The notes: generated by a model from the sequence alone, not told the origin. Counted from the stretch's first letter, positions 1 through 8,947 are shown. The stretch is DNA of 64,000 nt from Acidobacteriota bacterium (GCA_020637335.1 JACJWC010000002.1:62001-126000); one strand, 5' to 3'. A program made the numbers and translations.

Positions 1-758
1 CGCAAATGATTAAAGTCATGGCCGTCCCGTTCATTGGCAAAAAAGAGCATCACCCCTTCCCAACCGTAGGAACTCACGATCGGAAAGGCATAGTGGCAAG
101 GGTCCTCTTCTGTAAATTTGTAGCGGCCACTGCGCATAAGCGGTTCGATGGTTTGAAAGCTGCTTTCGCAAAACTCGTCTAGCCAGACCTGGTCGTAGAT
201 TTCAATGTTTTGCACGATTTGAACCATAGGGTCATCTTCGTTGGCGGTGTAGCGGATAAAGGCCAGCGCGCGAGCGCGAATTTGCGAGGCGACGATCTCC
301 AAACCGGCTTTAATGGCCCGCATGGGATCCTCGAGGCCGGCAGGAAACTCGAGCAGTTCGCTCTTGAGCCGGTAGGTCACGCCCAGCGCTGCAGCCTGAT
401 CGAGTAGTTGGATGCGGGACTTGAGCAGGTTGAGCGGCATGCTTTCGGGGAAACAATCGATCAGGCCCAGTTGAATGAGTTCCGGATCGGCCAGGGCCGA
501 TTCTGGGCCAATGAGAACCAGCGGTAAAAAGGGATCCTGACTGCGCCAGTAGCGAATTAACTCGCGGGTTTCATGGGTGTCCTGTTCGTAGTGCAGCAGA
601 ATCAGTTCAAATGAATGGCGCCGCGCCAGCCCGTTGAGGACTAAATCGTTACCCTCAATACCCGAGGGGACCTGTGCCAACTCGTGGCCCTCTTGATTTA
701 AGAGGCCTACGATCGGTTCAACCCGATGTGGATGTTCGGCGATGACCAAAACCTTCAA
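1..758 (-). CDS. Response-regulator-like receiver plus GAF-like protein, partial
   Basis: The minus strand is open from a TTG at 758 to the window edge, so the C-terminus is missing. The start is chosen because TTG follows an AAGGG ribosome site about 10 nt upstream and an in-frame stop lies just before. The first ~120 residues (starting LKVLVIAEHPHRVEPIVGLL) have the layout of a CheY-like receiver, but the usual acidic pair and phospho-accepting Asp are not preserved: AEH replaces the acidic pair and LILLHYEQD stands at the phosphorylation strand. After ~50 residues a region with VWLDEFCESSF and HYAFPIVSSYGWEGVMLFF looks like a GAF fold. It is inferred to be a signalling protein with an inactive receiver. 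It is divergent from the sigma factor gene. Confidence 0.6.
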   Translation of the reverse strand, partial: MKVLVIAEHPHRVEPIVGLLNQEGHELAQVPSGIEGNDLVLNGLARRHSFELILLHYEQDTHETRELIRYWRSQDPFLPLVLIGPESALADPELIQLGLIDCFPESMPLNLLKSRIQLLDQAAALGVTYRLKSELLEFPAGLEDPMRAIKAGLEIVASQIRARALAFIRYTANEDDPMVQIVQNIEIYDQVWLDEFCESSFQTIEPLMRSGRYKFTEEDPCHYAFPIVSSYGWEGVMLFFANERDGHDFNHL

Positions 759-929
759 TTTTTCGAAACCCTTTGAAAAAATTAGGTATTCACCCCATTA
801 TAATGGCTTGGAACCCCTCCGCGGCAAGTTCGTTTTGGAGTCCCCCGGTGTATTTACCCTTTCGGCATGTTGCTTTGAAACTTTCGCGGCCCTTGGGTAT
901 CTCCCCTTTTTGGATACCTGGAGGCCTGA

Positions 930-1481
930 TTGCGCGCGGATGACGGGCTCTTATGTCGCGTAGTCGAAATGGCGGTCCAGGGAGAGGAATCGGCAATGGA
1001 CCAATTGGTTGCCTTGTTCAGTCGCGACTTGTGGACCTTCTTTGTTCACCATCGCTACAATTTGGCCGATGCCGAGGATCTGTACCAGGAAACCTGGGCC
1101 AAGATCCTCAGTCATTTGAGGCATTTAAAAGACCCGACGCGCTTCCGGTCGTGGGCTTTCTCCATTGCCATCAATAATTTGCGCGGTCTGTTCCGCAAGC
1201 AGCGCCCATCCGATTCGGAATGGTTGGAAGATTTAGTCAGTTTGGAACCCAGTCCGGAGCAGGTAACGGAAAATCGCCAGGCCCATCACGCTATGATTCT
1301 CGCTATGGGCGACCTCTCCGAACGCGATCGGACGATTCTGATCTTGGACTGTGTGTCCGGTGTTCCACAGCAAGAAATTGCTGATTTGATGGACGAAAAT
1401 CTCAATACGGTTAAAACCATCGTGCGCCGGGCTAAGCTAAAATTGGCCAAGGCCTTAATGGAGAGTGGCCATGTCAGCTGA
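930..1481 (+). CDS. ECF-type RNA polymerase sigma factor
   Basis: A 183-residue sigma-70 family protein. Region 2 is visible as NLADAEDLYQETWAKI followed by RFRSWAFSIAINNLRG. Region 4 is at the C-terminus (LSERDRTILILDCVSGVPQQEIADLMDENLNTVKTIVRRA), a standard helix-turn-helix for -35 recognition. TTG at 930 is the start: GGAGG lies 5 nt upstream and the protein length fits ECF factors. The 3' end overlaps the next gene, whose product is a membrane protein of the kind that usually restrains such a factor. The target regulon cannot be seen from this window. Confidence 0.88.
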   Translation: MRADDGLLCRVVEMAVQGEESAMDQLVALFSRDLWTFFVHHRYNLADAEDLYQETWAKILSHLRHLKDPTRFRSWAFSIAINNLRGLFRKQRPSDSEWLEDLVSLEPSPEQVTENRQAHHAMILAMGDLSERDRTILILDCVSGVPQQEIADLMDENLNTVKTIVRRAKLKLAKALMESGHVS

Positions 1482-2757
1482 ATTTAACCGTGCGTATTTG
1501 GAGTCGCTCCTGGAAGAACGGGAGCCGGGCGAGATTCGTGCCGAATTTGCCGAACAGCTGATGGCCCACCCGGAATGCGAGCAGTTTCTGCAACTGTTTG
1601 AATCCATGGATGACCGTTTGGCCAGTTTGGTTTTAGGGCAAGCGCCGGAAGTGATGTCCGCCGCATCTGCTGGCGCCATTGCCGATAATTCTTGGGCACC
1701 TGCAGCAGCACCGGCCGCTGCTGCTGCGGGTCCGGTTCGTTTGCCCCAAGCGCCGAAACCCGTTCGCACCAGACGCCCGTTTTTCTGGTGGGCCGCAACC
1801 GCCGCTGCTGTCCTTGTGTTGGGCATTCTGTTTGTTGAACGCTCGGCGCTGCAACAAGCTGTTCCCAATCCGCCTGTTGCCATGGAGGAAAGTCAAGCCT
1901 CTGCACCTGCAGAGCGGGCGCTGCCTGCTTCAGAAACACAAAATCCAGCTTTACCCGAACCGCAGGCGAAGGATGACGATCGCCTGGAAAAAAATCGCGA
2001 ACAGGAGAACCTTCTAGAAAAAGAAGCCAAACCCACTTCCCCCCAATCCTTTGAAGATAAAAGCAAAGATGAATCCCGTTCTGAATCCGTCCCAACCCGC
2101 AAGAAAGTGGCTGCTCCCCAACCGAGCCCGGTTAGCGAGAGTCCCGTTGCCCAAACCGAAATTTCACAACAGGACCGCGCAGTCATGGATCAGTCCCTAT
2201 ATGGCAAGGTTCCGCAGCCGCCCGGCTCCGCCCAATCCGGTCTGGCCCAACCGGAGCCCATTACTCAAACCGCTGATAGCGGCCAGACCTTAGACCAGGC
2301 TGCTGAGATGGGCGAAAACGTTGTTGAAACAGCTCGTTCTGAAAAGGTTACTTCAGAACCCTATTTTCGGCCAGAAATGTCCAACACCTTTGTGCCACAA
2401 GAACTGCCCACGGCAGATTCAGAAGTTCAAGGCCAAGTCCTGGCCTGGGCGCGAAATTTTTTTCGCGCCTGGTCGACTGGAAAATCTGTGCGTTCCTTGT
2501 TTGTGGATCAGCCTGCGATTGTATTGGACAAACGTTTGGGCTTTGAGGAACGGGTGAACTTAAACGCGCTGGAACGGCGCCGTCCTATCTCATTCACGTT
2601 ACTGGCCGGGAATCAGGTTCGTCTGAGCTTTGTACCCGCGAAAGGTCAGGTGGAACCTGCTTCTGACGAATCCACGACTTATACATTTTTTGTTAGCCTC
2701 GACAAAAAAAACACAGCAACGGAACTCCAAATCCTTTTTTTGGGTGATAAACCGTGA
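1471..2757 (+). CDS. Probable membrane anti-sigma-like protein with long Pro/Glu-rich region
   Basis: It begins inside the sigma factor gene. ATG 1471 is preferred over GTG 1465 because GGAGAG sits at 1460-1465. About 428 residues. The N-terminal ~90 residues could be a sigma-binding domain, but only one HxxC-like motif (HPECEQF) is present, so it is not a canonical zinc anti-sigma domain. An Ala/Pro stretch is followed by a positively flanked transmembrane segment (FFWWAATAAAVLVLGILFV), then ~220 residues rich in Glu, Lys, Pro, Ser and Gln, likely disordered and periplasmic. A folded C-terminal ~120 residues follow (from about VQGQVLAWARNFFRAW). The anti-sigma role is inferred from gene overlap and topology, not from a recognised family. 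Confidence 0.65.
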   Translation: MSAEFNRAYLESLLEEREPGEIRAEFAEQLMAHPECEQFLQLFESMDDRLASLVLGQAPEVMSAASAGAIADNSWAPAAAPAAAAAGPVRLPQAPKPVRTRRPFFWWAATAAAVLVLGILFVERSALQQAVPNPPVAMEESQASAPAERALPASETQNPALPEPQAKDDDRLEKNREQENLLEKEAKPTSPQSFEDKSKDESRSESVPTRKKVAAPQPSPVSESPVAQTEISQQDRAVMDQSLYGKVPQPPGSAQSGLAQPEPITQTADSGQTLDQAAEMGENVVETARSEKVTSEPYFRPEMSNTFVPQELPTADSEVQGQVLAWARNFFRAWSTGKSVRSLFVDQPAIVLDKRLGFEERVNLNALERRRPISFTLLAGNQVRLSFVPAKGQVEPASDESTTYTFFVSLDKKNTATELQILFLGDKP

Positions 2758-2851
2758 TGAACATTTTCGACATGTCTGTGATTCAGGTTAACTTTTGCTA
2801 AAATAAGAATCCAGAGCTGCAAGATTCCGATTTTTTCGCTTGGAGGGCAAA

Positions 2852-3373
2852 ATGGTCAGGAAAATTCTTTTTTTCACCGTGTTCGTGGGGCTTCCGTCCT
2901 TTGGCCAGGATGCCGCTGAAATGATCCATAAATTTAATTTGATTCAGGAGTTGGTGCCCAATTGCACTACGGTGGGTGTGATTTGGGATCCCAAATCGAA
3001 TCCCGCCCTGGAAGCCGTGTTTGGAGAGGTATCCTCGGCAACGGGATTACGTGTGGTGAAAACCCCATTGGAGAACATTCGCGACCTTTCCGGTCTGATC
3101 CGCCAAATGACGCAATACAATATTTCTTTTATCTATCTGCATGAAGATCGATTAGTCAGTTCCAAAAACGTTATTAAATTTGTAGTGAAATCGACATTGG
3201 ACAAAAAGATCCCCGTTTTTTGTCAGTCTGAAGATGTAATGACTGCTGGTGGTTATGGAGAATTAGTGAATGTGGGCGGTAGCTGGAAGATCCGCGTCAA
3301 TGGCAACGTAAAAGATCAATACGATATCGCTGTACCCGAAGGCAATGATAAATTCCAGGTGGCCTTTAACTAA
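2852..3373 (+). CDS. Exported single-lobe ABC-substrate-binding-like protein
   Basis: 173 residues with an N-terminal signal peptide (MVRKILFFTVFVGLPSFGQ). ATG 2852 follows GGAGG at the usual distance; an upstream in-frame TTG overlaps the ribosome site and is rejected. The segment around TTVGVIWDPKSNPALEAVF, then SGLIRQMTQYNISFIYLHEDR and KKIPVFCQSEDVMTAGGYGELVNVG, resembles one lobe of the ABC substrate-binding family PF04392 (TrpX-like). Full family members are about 300 residues with two lobes, so this is half-size. No permease or ATPase gene is next to it, so a transport role is uncertain. Confidence 0.55.
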   Translation: MVRKILFFTVFVGLPSFGQDAAEMIHKFNLIQELVPNCTTVGVIWDPKSNPALEAVFGEVSSATGLRVVKTPLENIRDLSGLIRQMTQYNISFIYLHEDRLVSSKNVIKFVVKSTLDKKIPVFCQSEDVMTAGGYGELVNVGGSWKIRVNGNVKDQYDIAVPEGNDKFQVAFN

Positions 3374-3404
3374 CCCGAACTTTCCACTTCAACGGGTTTG
3401 TTTT
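3372..3404 (+). terminator. Possible terminator after the substrate-binding-like gene
   Basis: AACCCG (3372-3377) can pair with CGGGTT (3393-3398), followed by TGTTTTGT. The stem is short and starts in the stop codon, so this is a weak call. Confidence 0.3.
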
Positions 3405-3490
3405 GTGGCCGGGCTCACTTTTAGCCGCGCTTTAACCTATCCCATTTGAGATTGGACCCCAAACGCCCTATTGTGCAGGGCAGGGGTCCT

Positions 3491-5116
3491 ATGCGCTGGT
3501 TTTTGGTCTTTTTGAGTGGTTTGGCGCTACACGCCCAGGAGTTGTGTGGTGTGAACGATCAAGTGGTGTGTTTGCAGAATAGCACCGCGGTCGGGTTCCA
3601 ATGCTCTGGTTTTGGGCCGGGCTCGGTATTGTTGATTTCCGTCGCCAGCCTGCAAACCGAAGGTGGGCTCAATCAAATAATGGGACCGGCCATTGAGCCG
3701 TACTGGTTTGAATTGAGTGGGACAGTCACCGACTCAACGGGTGGGGTCTGGTCGGCGCCACAAAGTTATTTCAGTGATGCACGCGGCCCGCGAGCGATTG
3801 GTTTTGAACTGCTTTCGGGCCTTTTGGTGGATCAGGTCCTGATCTCCCTCAACCAAATTCAGGTCTGCCAAACCGTTGGCGATGGACCGGGCCCTGTTCT
3901 TTTGGATATCCAGTTAGAAGCCGTTTTGGCCAAGGACTCATTTACCCAGCTTACCTATTCCAATCTTTTGGCGCCCGGTTTTGAGGCATGCCGTCAATTT
4001 ATCAGTCATCCGCCCTTGGTTGCGGGGCAGATTGACGCCCTTTACGTGAATCCCCACGACGAACCCATGACGTTGAGCCTGAACAGCGAATCGCAGATGT
4101 TGGCACCGCATGCCCAACTTATTTTGGCCGGAGATCAAGCCGTTCAGGTGATGTGTGGGGTAGCCCCCCCGGGCCTTCTGCGCAACCGATCGGGTGATTT
4201 GGACCTGGTCGGACTGGCGGGTGCAGACCAGGACAGTCACTTTTTCGCCCATTTAGCAGGCGATGCGACTCGCTGGCAAAACCGCTTCCTGACCGCAAGT
4301 GGCGGCGCACAGCACTTGCAAGCCGAATGGGGCGGTCTGGTTTTGCAAACATCGGGTCCTGTCGGTCCCCTGGCTTGGACCCTGAGCGAAAGTCCAGGCA
4401 AAGGCGGTTTTTGTACTTTGAACGGCTCCGCGCCCTTATCAGCGCTCGTTCACCTACAACGCACGGATCGCGTTGCTTCCAGTCTCCTGCTTGGAGCGAG
4501 CCCGCTCAAAACAGCCTGGATCGTGCCGCACTTGGCTGCGGATCGGGTTCATTTCTGGACCGGTCTATCCCTTGCTAACCCCAATTCTTCGCCGGCAGAA
4601 GTGACGCTGTATCCCTACGATTTAAATGGTCAAGCCTTAGCGACCACACAGCGATCCATTTCTGCGCTTGCCAATGATGTGGTCTTGGTCGAGGAAACCC
4701 TGGTTCCCAACACTGCCGCTTGGTTATTGGTGACAGCGAATCGTCCTATTACGGGTGCGCTGCTGTTTGGGGGCCAGGATGCGGATTTACCTTACTCTGC
4801 AGGAACGGAATGGATGGATCAGGCCCACACTAACCTGGTTTTTCCTTTGATTGCTCCTCAATCGCCGCTATGGACTGGTCTGGTCTTTGTCAATCCAAGC
4901 GGGCAAACGAAAAGCGGGTTATTAACAACCTATCAAGCGGATGGCACGGTGGTGGATACTCGCCCGATTGAGATTTCAGCTATGGGCAAACAGGTCATTC
5001 TGCTGGAGGGGCTCGGTACCCATGCGATTTACCGAGGCGATCCCCTGGTTGGCAGTTGTCTGATGGGCGATTTGGATCGCACGCAGTTAGGCGCTTATAA
5101 CGCGTTGATCCCCTAG
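3491..5116 (+). CDS. Secreted protein with repeated NP-containing beta-sandwich-like segments
   Basis: 541 residues starting at ATG 3491 behind AGGGGT, with signal peptide MRWFLVFLSGLALHAQ. The C-terminal half shows two related segments: VPHLAADRVHFWTGLSLANP and FPLIAPQSPLWTGLVFVNP, each followed by a strand pattern with Y-D-L-N-G or Y-Q-A-D-G. This pattern (hydrophobic-W-TGL-x-x-x-NP) occurs in exported acidobacterial-type proteins of unknown function. The N-terminal half is Cys-containing and not recognised. The gene is tail-to-tail with plsC and the two overlap by about 30 bp. Function unknown. Confidence 0.7.
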   Translation: MRWFLVFLSGLALHAQELCGVNDQVVCLQNSTAVGFQCSGFGPGSVLLISVASLQTEGGLNQIMGPAIEPYWFELSGTVTDSTGGVWSAPQSYFSDARGPRAIGFELLSGLLVDQVLISLNQIQVCQTVGDGPGPVLLDIQLEAVLAKDSFTQLTYSNLLAPGFEACRQFISHPPLVAGQIDALYVNPHDEPMTLSLNSESQMLAPHAQLILAGDQAVQVMCGVAPPGLLRNRSGDLDLVGLAGADQDSHFFAHLAGDATRWQNRFLTASGGAQHLQAEWGGLVLQTSGPVGPLAWTLSESPGKGGFCTLNGSAPLSALVHLQRTDRVASSLLLGASPLKTAWIVPHLAADRVHFWTGLSLANPNSSPAEVTLYPYDLNGQALATTQRSISALANDVVLVEETLVPNTAAWLLVTANRPITGALLFGGQDADLPYSAGTEWMDQAHTNLVFPLIAPQSPLWTGLVFVNPSGQTKSGLLTTYQADGTVVDTRPIEISAMGKQVILLEGLGTHAIYRGDPLVGSCLMGDLDRTQLGAYNALIP

Positions 5117-5818
5117 GGGTGAGTTTTTTGCCTGGATCGGACCGGCCACTGTTTGGGTTACTTGGGCCAATAAATCGTTAATTTTTCCAGAACCAACGGT
5201 TTGGCTGTCAATTGGCGGGTGGACCACGATCTCCAATTCGCCACTGCGGCACAATAATGAGTTGCGACCGCACAGCTTCTGCGAGTTCAGGATCGTGACC
5301 GGAACGATTGGCAATTTCGCCTGTTTAGCCAAAAGAAAGCCGCCTTTTTTGAACGGTAGTAATTGGCCATCCCGAGTCCGTGTCCCCTCGGGAAAGATCA
5401 GAACCTGAAACCCGCGTTTAATGCGATTGCCCGCTTTATCCAAACTTTTGATGGCGTTTTTGCGGTTGGCCCGATCGATCGGCACCATGCCCATCAAGAA
5501 CATGGCCCAGCCAACAAATGGCACGTAGCCCAGGCTTTTTTTGTAGATAAAGCGCAAATCCACTGGCAGCGCCATGACCAAGGCCGGGATATCCAAAACA
5601 CTGGCGTGATTGGACATATACAGTGAGGGACCGCGCTCCAGGTTCTCCAGACCGTGTACTTTTAAGCGCACGCCTGCCGCTTTTAGGAAGCCGCCAGCCC
5701 AAATGCGCATGACCCAAGTGGGCAGGCGCTTGCGGTTGAAAAAGAGCGAGATCATGCACAAGACTGCACAAATCAGGATCAAAGCGGCAAAAGCGACCGC
5801 GCCAAACCAACGCCTCAA
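5087..5818 (-). CDS. plsC: 1-acyl-sn-glycerol-3-phosphate acyltransferase (PlsC family)
   Basis: 243 residues from TTG 5818, one base after the stop of the upstream ketoacyl synthase and 5 nt behind GGAG; this gives the normal family length. There is an N-terminal membrane segment (AVAFAALILICAVLCMISLFF). The acyltransferase blocks are present: NHASVLD (NHx4D catalytic motif), the basic segment near FIYKKSL, MVPIDR, FPEGTRTRDG and VPVTI. The enzyme moves an acyl chain to lysophosphatidate at the cytoplasmic membrane. Co-transcription with a condensing enzyme suggests a special acyl chain or a non-standard acyl acceptor. Confidence 0.88.
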   Translation of the reverse strand: MRRWFGAVAFAALILICAVLCMISLFFNRKRLPTWVMRIWAGGFLKAAGVRLKVHGLENLERGPSLYMSNHASVLDIPALVMALPVDLRFIYKKSLGYVPFVGWAMFLMGMVPIDRANRKNAIKSLDKAGNRIKRGFQVLIFPEGTRTRDGQLLPFKKGGFLLAKQAKLPIVPVTILNSQKLCGRNSLLCRSGELEIVVHPPIDSQTVGSGKINDLLAQVTQTVAGPIQAKNSPLGDQRVISA

Positions 5819-5819
5819 G

Positions 5820-7448
5820 TTAGCTCCGCTCTTTCTCAGACCATTTGCGACAGATGACACAGGCATTGATCCCACCCACACCCATGTTGATCTTTCCGCT
5901 ATAAGCACCGGTATAAGGCGTAGCCTGATTCAAAACCATGGCCGTTTGCTGAGCACTGACCTCGGGATGAATTTCCTCGGCCTGGGTATTGACGGGGAAC
6001 AACTCGCCGCGCACCACACCCAAATGCTGAGCGGTCAATTCCCAACCGCCACAAGCGGACATGCCGTGCCCAAAACTACCTTTTCGCGCGGTAAACAGGG
6101 TTTTGGGCGAGAAAATCGACAAGGCATTTTGCAATTCAGTCCAGTCGCCGGGTGTTGCTGTGGCGTGCATGTCCCAGGTACCAATATCGCTCGCTTCAGC
6201 GCCAGCCTCGACTAATGTTTTCTGGATGGCGCGACGGGGCCCATCTTCGGACGGCGTAATAATGTGGTCTGCGTCAGCGGTAACGCCAACGCCGAGAATT
6301 TCCAGGCCGAGTGGTTTCATACCCAATCCGTGCAGGTAGTCATAATCGCCGACCAACCAAATGCAAGCCCCACCAGCCACGTGGGTGCCGCGCATTTCGG
6401 TAAAGGGTTTGCTGACGCCGCCATCGTTGGAGACGACGCGTGCACCAAAAAAACCGCCAACGGTCAGCGCGTGCGGTGCCGGATCGGTTGTCCCAACCAC
6501 GCACAACTTGGCTTGGCCCAATTGGATGGCGTTCATAGCGAGACGCAAACTGGCCCCGAATCCAGAACAGGCACCCATAGGTGCAATGGTGGCGCCCGTA
6601 ATGCCGCCCAACATGCTGATTTGAGCGGCGGCAATATTGGGAATGTTCCACAGGATTTTGGGGTCAATAACGGTCCAGGGTTCATCGGGGCAGCCGTACT
6701 TGGTGTTCAGACGTTTGCGCCCCACCATTTTGCGTTTAATCAGGTGGCCTTTATTGGATTCGATGGCGCCCGTAACACCTTCACCTTCAATGGCTTTCAG
6801 TTCTTCCAGGTAGTTTTTCAGGCCTTCGGAATGGAAGACCCAGAAATGGAACCAGGCATCGTGAATTTCGTCCCATTGCGGGTCGCGTGCGTCGTAGCCA
6901 TCCGGATCTTCCGGTGCACCCCACTCCTGGCGGATCCGTGCCTTGTCGGCAGGATCAGAAGCATAATAACGGGCCAAGGTTGCGTGATGCGCGTCCTGGC
7001 ACCAGAACCGGTCCCAGCGCCGTTGCGCGCGGAAATAGTTGACTGAAATTTCGTACGTGACCGGCAATTCGCCCAGCCCCGTTCCAACGTAGATGTGCGC
7101 TTGATCGCCCAAATCCTTTAAGGTTTGTTCGATACCGGGATTTTGCGAAAGCGATTGAATAAAAGCGCCAAGCGCGAATTTGATCGAGGAACCCATTTTG
7201 GAATCCAGCTGACCGAATTTGCGCGGTTCAAAGCGTGAATCCATCCAGGCTTTGTAATCAGCAAAATTGAATTCCGGCTGCCCGACCAAAAAATTGGAAG
7301 GGCCAAACCCCTCAAATGGAGTTAACCAATGGGTCGATTGGCTCAGATTGGCCTCAAATGCGGCGATGTTGGGCGACTTGGGCGCGACCAGGCCCCAACC
7401 AAAAATTCCAATTCGTTTAGGCTTCGGATTCAACGTGTGTTCCCCCAT
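5820..7448 (-). CDS. Long beta-ketoacyl synthase (FabF-like thiolase fold)
   Basis: 542 residues, about 130 more than FabF/FabB. The catalytic triad is readable: Cys294 in GACSGFGAS, His428 in DMHATATPGD and His461 in KGSFGHGMSA, with a C-terminal NMGVGGINACVI glycine loop. The extra length lies before the nucleophile (about residues 145-275), in a Trp/Asp/His-rich stretch (e.g. DPQWDEIHDAWFHFWVF) absent from standard FabF. It should catalyse Claisen condensation of acyl chains, but the substrate is unknown. The start overlaps the end of the AhpD-like gene by 32 bp, and plsC follows directly, so the set is translationally coupled. Confidence 0.85.
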   Translation of the reverse strand: MGEHTLNPKPKRIGIFGWGLVAPKSPNIAAFEANLSQSTHWLTPFEGFGPSNFLVGQPEFNFADYKAWMDSRFEPRKFGQLDSKMGSSIKFALGAFIQSLSQNPGIEQTLKDLGDQAHIYVGTGLGELPVTYEISVNYFRAQRRWDRFWCQDAHHATLARYYASDPADKARIRQEWGAPEDPDGYDARDPQWDEIHDAWFHFWVFHSEGLKNYLEELKAIEGEGVTGAIESNKGHLIKRKMVGRKRLNTKYGCPDEPWTVIDPKILWNIPNIAAAQISMLGGITGATIAPMGACSGFGASLRLAMNAIQLGQAKLCVVGTTDPAPHALTVGGFFGARVVSNDGGVSKPFTEMRGTHVAGGACIWLVGDYDYLHGLGMKPLGLEILGVGVTADADHIITPSEDGPRRAIQKTLVEAGAEASDIGTWDMHATATPGDWTELQNALSIFSPKTLFTARKGSFGHGMSACGGWELTAQHLGVVRGELFPVNTQAEEIHPEVSAQQTAMVLNQATPYTGAYSGKINMGVGGINACVICRKWSEKERS

Positions 7449-7797
7449 CTCGTTCTGCCAAAAGGAAGTCCAAACTCATGCGAGCGTGGCGCATGTGTGG
7501 GATGACGATTGAGCCACCCACCACCAATGCCACATTCATAGCATCTTCCAGTTCCGCGTTACTGTAGCCGGCCTGTACATATTGCTCAAGGTGATAATCG
7601 ATGCAGTCGTTGCAGCGCAAGACCATGGAGGCAACCAAGCCCAATAATTCCTTGGTTTTACCGCTCAGTGCACCATCTCGGTAGCAGGCCGAATCAATGC
7701 CGAAAAAACGTTTGATGCCCAGGTGCTCGGTTTCGAGCACCCGTTCATTGGCCTGTTTGCGTTTTTCGCGAAATGCTTCAAAGGGATGTTGGCTCAT
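7417..7797 (-). CDS. Carboxymuconolactone decarboxylase/AhpD-like protein
   Basis: 126 residues. ATG 7797 is taken because the conserved region begins right after it (MSQHPFEAFREKRK); the ribosome site there is weak. The AhpD signature CxxC-x3-H appears as C62-N-D-C65-I-D-Y-H69, in KELLGLVASMVLRCNDCIDYHLEQYVQAGYS, followed by ELEDAMNVALVVGGSIVIPH. Such proteins act as small disulfide peroxidase or reductase partners, or as decarboxylases. The placement between an AIM24 gene and a ketoacyl synthase gives no direct substrate. Confidence 0.85.
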   Translation of the reverse strand: MSQHPFEAFREKRKQANERVLETEHLGIKRFFGIDSACYRDGALSGKTKELLGLVASMVLRCNDCIDYHLEQYVQAGYSNAELEDAMNVALVVGGSIVIPHMRHARMSLDFLLAERDGGTHVESEA

Positions 7798-7801
7798 GGC
7801 A

Positions 7802-8812
7802 TCAATCACCGTCGAGCAGGTTGCCCAAGGCACCTAAAACGCTGCCTTCACCCACGCGTTTGCCACCGGTTTGGGGCGCCGCTGCGTAGATGCGATCGGC
7901 CAGCCGTGAGAAGGGTAGCGATTGAAGCCACACTTGGCCCGGTCCGGTTAAGGTCGCCAGGAAAAGACCTTCGCCACCGAAGAATATGCTTTTCATGCCT
8001 TTAACCATTTGAATGTCATATTGGACCTGGGCCGTATAACCCACGATGCAGCCCGTATCGATGCGCAGTGTTTCGCCCGGTTTGAGCGTTTTACTGACGA
8101 TGGTGCCACCTGCATGGACAAATGCGCGGCCATCACCTTCCAAACGTTGCATGATAAAACCCTCGCCGCCGAACAAGCCCACACCAATCTTTTTATTAAA
8201 AGCGATGCCGATCTTGGTGCCCATGGCCGCACATAAAAAGGCGTCCTTTTGGCAAATGAACTGACCGCCCAGTTCGTGAAGGTCCAGAGCAACAATTTTG
8301 CCTGGATAGGGTGCACCGAAAGCCACACGTTTTTTGCCATGGCCTTGGTTGGTGAACCAGGTCATAAACAGGGATTCACCCGTGAATTTGCGTTTTGCGC
8401 CCTCAAACAATTTGCCCATAAAGCCTTTGTCGGGCTCTGATCCGTCGCCGAATTTGGTTTGCATGTCAATGCCGTCTTCCATGAACATCATGGCGCCTGC
8501 TTCGGCAATGACGGTCTCCTGAGGATCCAGCTCAATTTCCACAAACTGCATTTCTTCGCCGAAAACTTCGTAATCGATTTCATGCGAGCGTTTGCCCATT
8601 CCACCGGGACCGGCGGCCGGAACAGGCGGGGGCGCACTCTCGTGTAATTCTGGGATTTGACCAATCGGGGTCCAGTTGGTCATCCCTTGGCGAAAGGCCA
8701 TGGTTTGGTTGTTGATTTCACCCGTGCGCAGTTTGTTAACCAAATCGTCCTTGCTCATGGGTCCTTGTTGTTGGCCAGAAATAGCCAGATACCACATCAC
8801 ACCGCCGCTCAT
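7802..8812 (-). CDS. AIM24-family protein with N-terminal GYF_2-like domain
   Basis: 336 residues from ATG 8812 behind AAGGAGGA. Residues about 5-55 (MWYLAISGQQQGPMSKDDL ... NWTPIGQIPEL) match the GYF_2 pattern of bacterial WYxxxxGxxxGP domains. The remaining ~230 residues are an AIM24 (TIGR00266-type) beta-rich domain: EIELDPQETVIAEAGAMMFM, then GLFGGEGFIMQRLEGDG, IVSKTLKPGETLRIDTGC and MKSIFFGGEGLFLATLTGPG. AIM24 proteins are of unclear biochemical role in bacteria. It is the first gene of the operon that runs to plsC; the strong ribosome site suggests high expression. Confidence 0.85.
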   Translation of the reverse strand: MSGGVMWYLAISGQQQGPMSKDDLVNKLRTGEINNQTMAFRQGMTNWTPIGQIPELHESAPPPVPAAGPGGMGKRSHEIDYEVFGEEMQFVEIELDPQETVIAEAGAMMFMEDGIDMQTKFGDGSEPDKGFMGKLFEGAKRKFTGESLFMTWFTNQGHGKKRVAFGAPYPGKIVALDLHELGGQFICQKDAFLCAAMGTKIGIAFNKKIGVGLFGGEGFIMQRLEGDGRAFVHAGGTIVSKTLKPGETLRIDTGCIVGYTAQVQYDIQMVKGMKSIFFGGEGLFLATLTGPGQVWLQSLPFSRLADRIYAAAPQTGGKRVGEGSVLGALGNLLDGD

Positions 8813-8947
8813 TGCGTCCTCCTTCAAGGCAGGGTTTGAGGCGCTTATTGTATCTCAGCTTCAAGGCGAATCGTAAGGGAAGGCCTATCAGTTGTCTGGC
8901 TCGCCCACCAAAACCAAATATTTAGCGCAGGTCGCTGTCCAGGTCAT

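Noticed and set aside
742..963. 73-codon plus-strand open frame between the divergent first two genes
   Set aside because: It overlaps the 5' part of the receiver gene on the other strand and the sigma factor start, has no ribosome site and no domain.
6264..7046. 260-codon open frame antisense to the ketoacyl synthase
   Set aside because: It mirrors a strongly conserved enzyme and its translation shows no domain; a shadow frame of GC-skewed codons.
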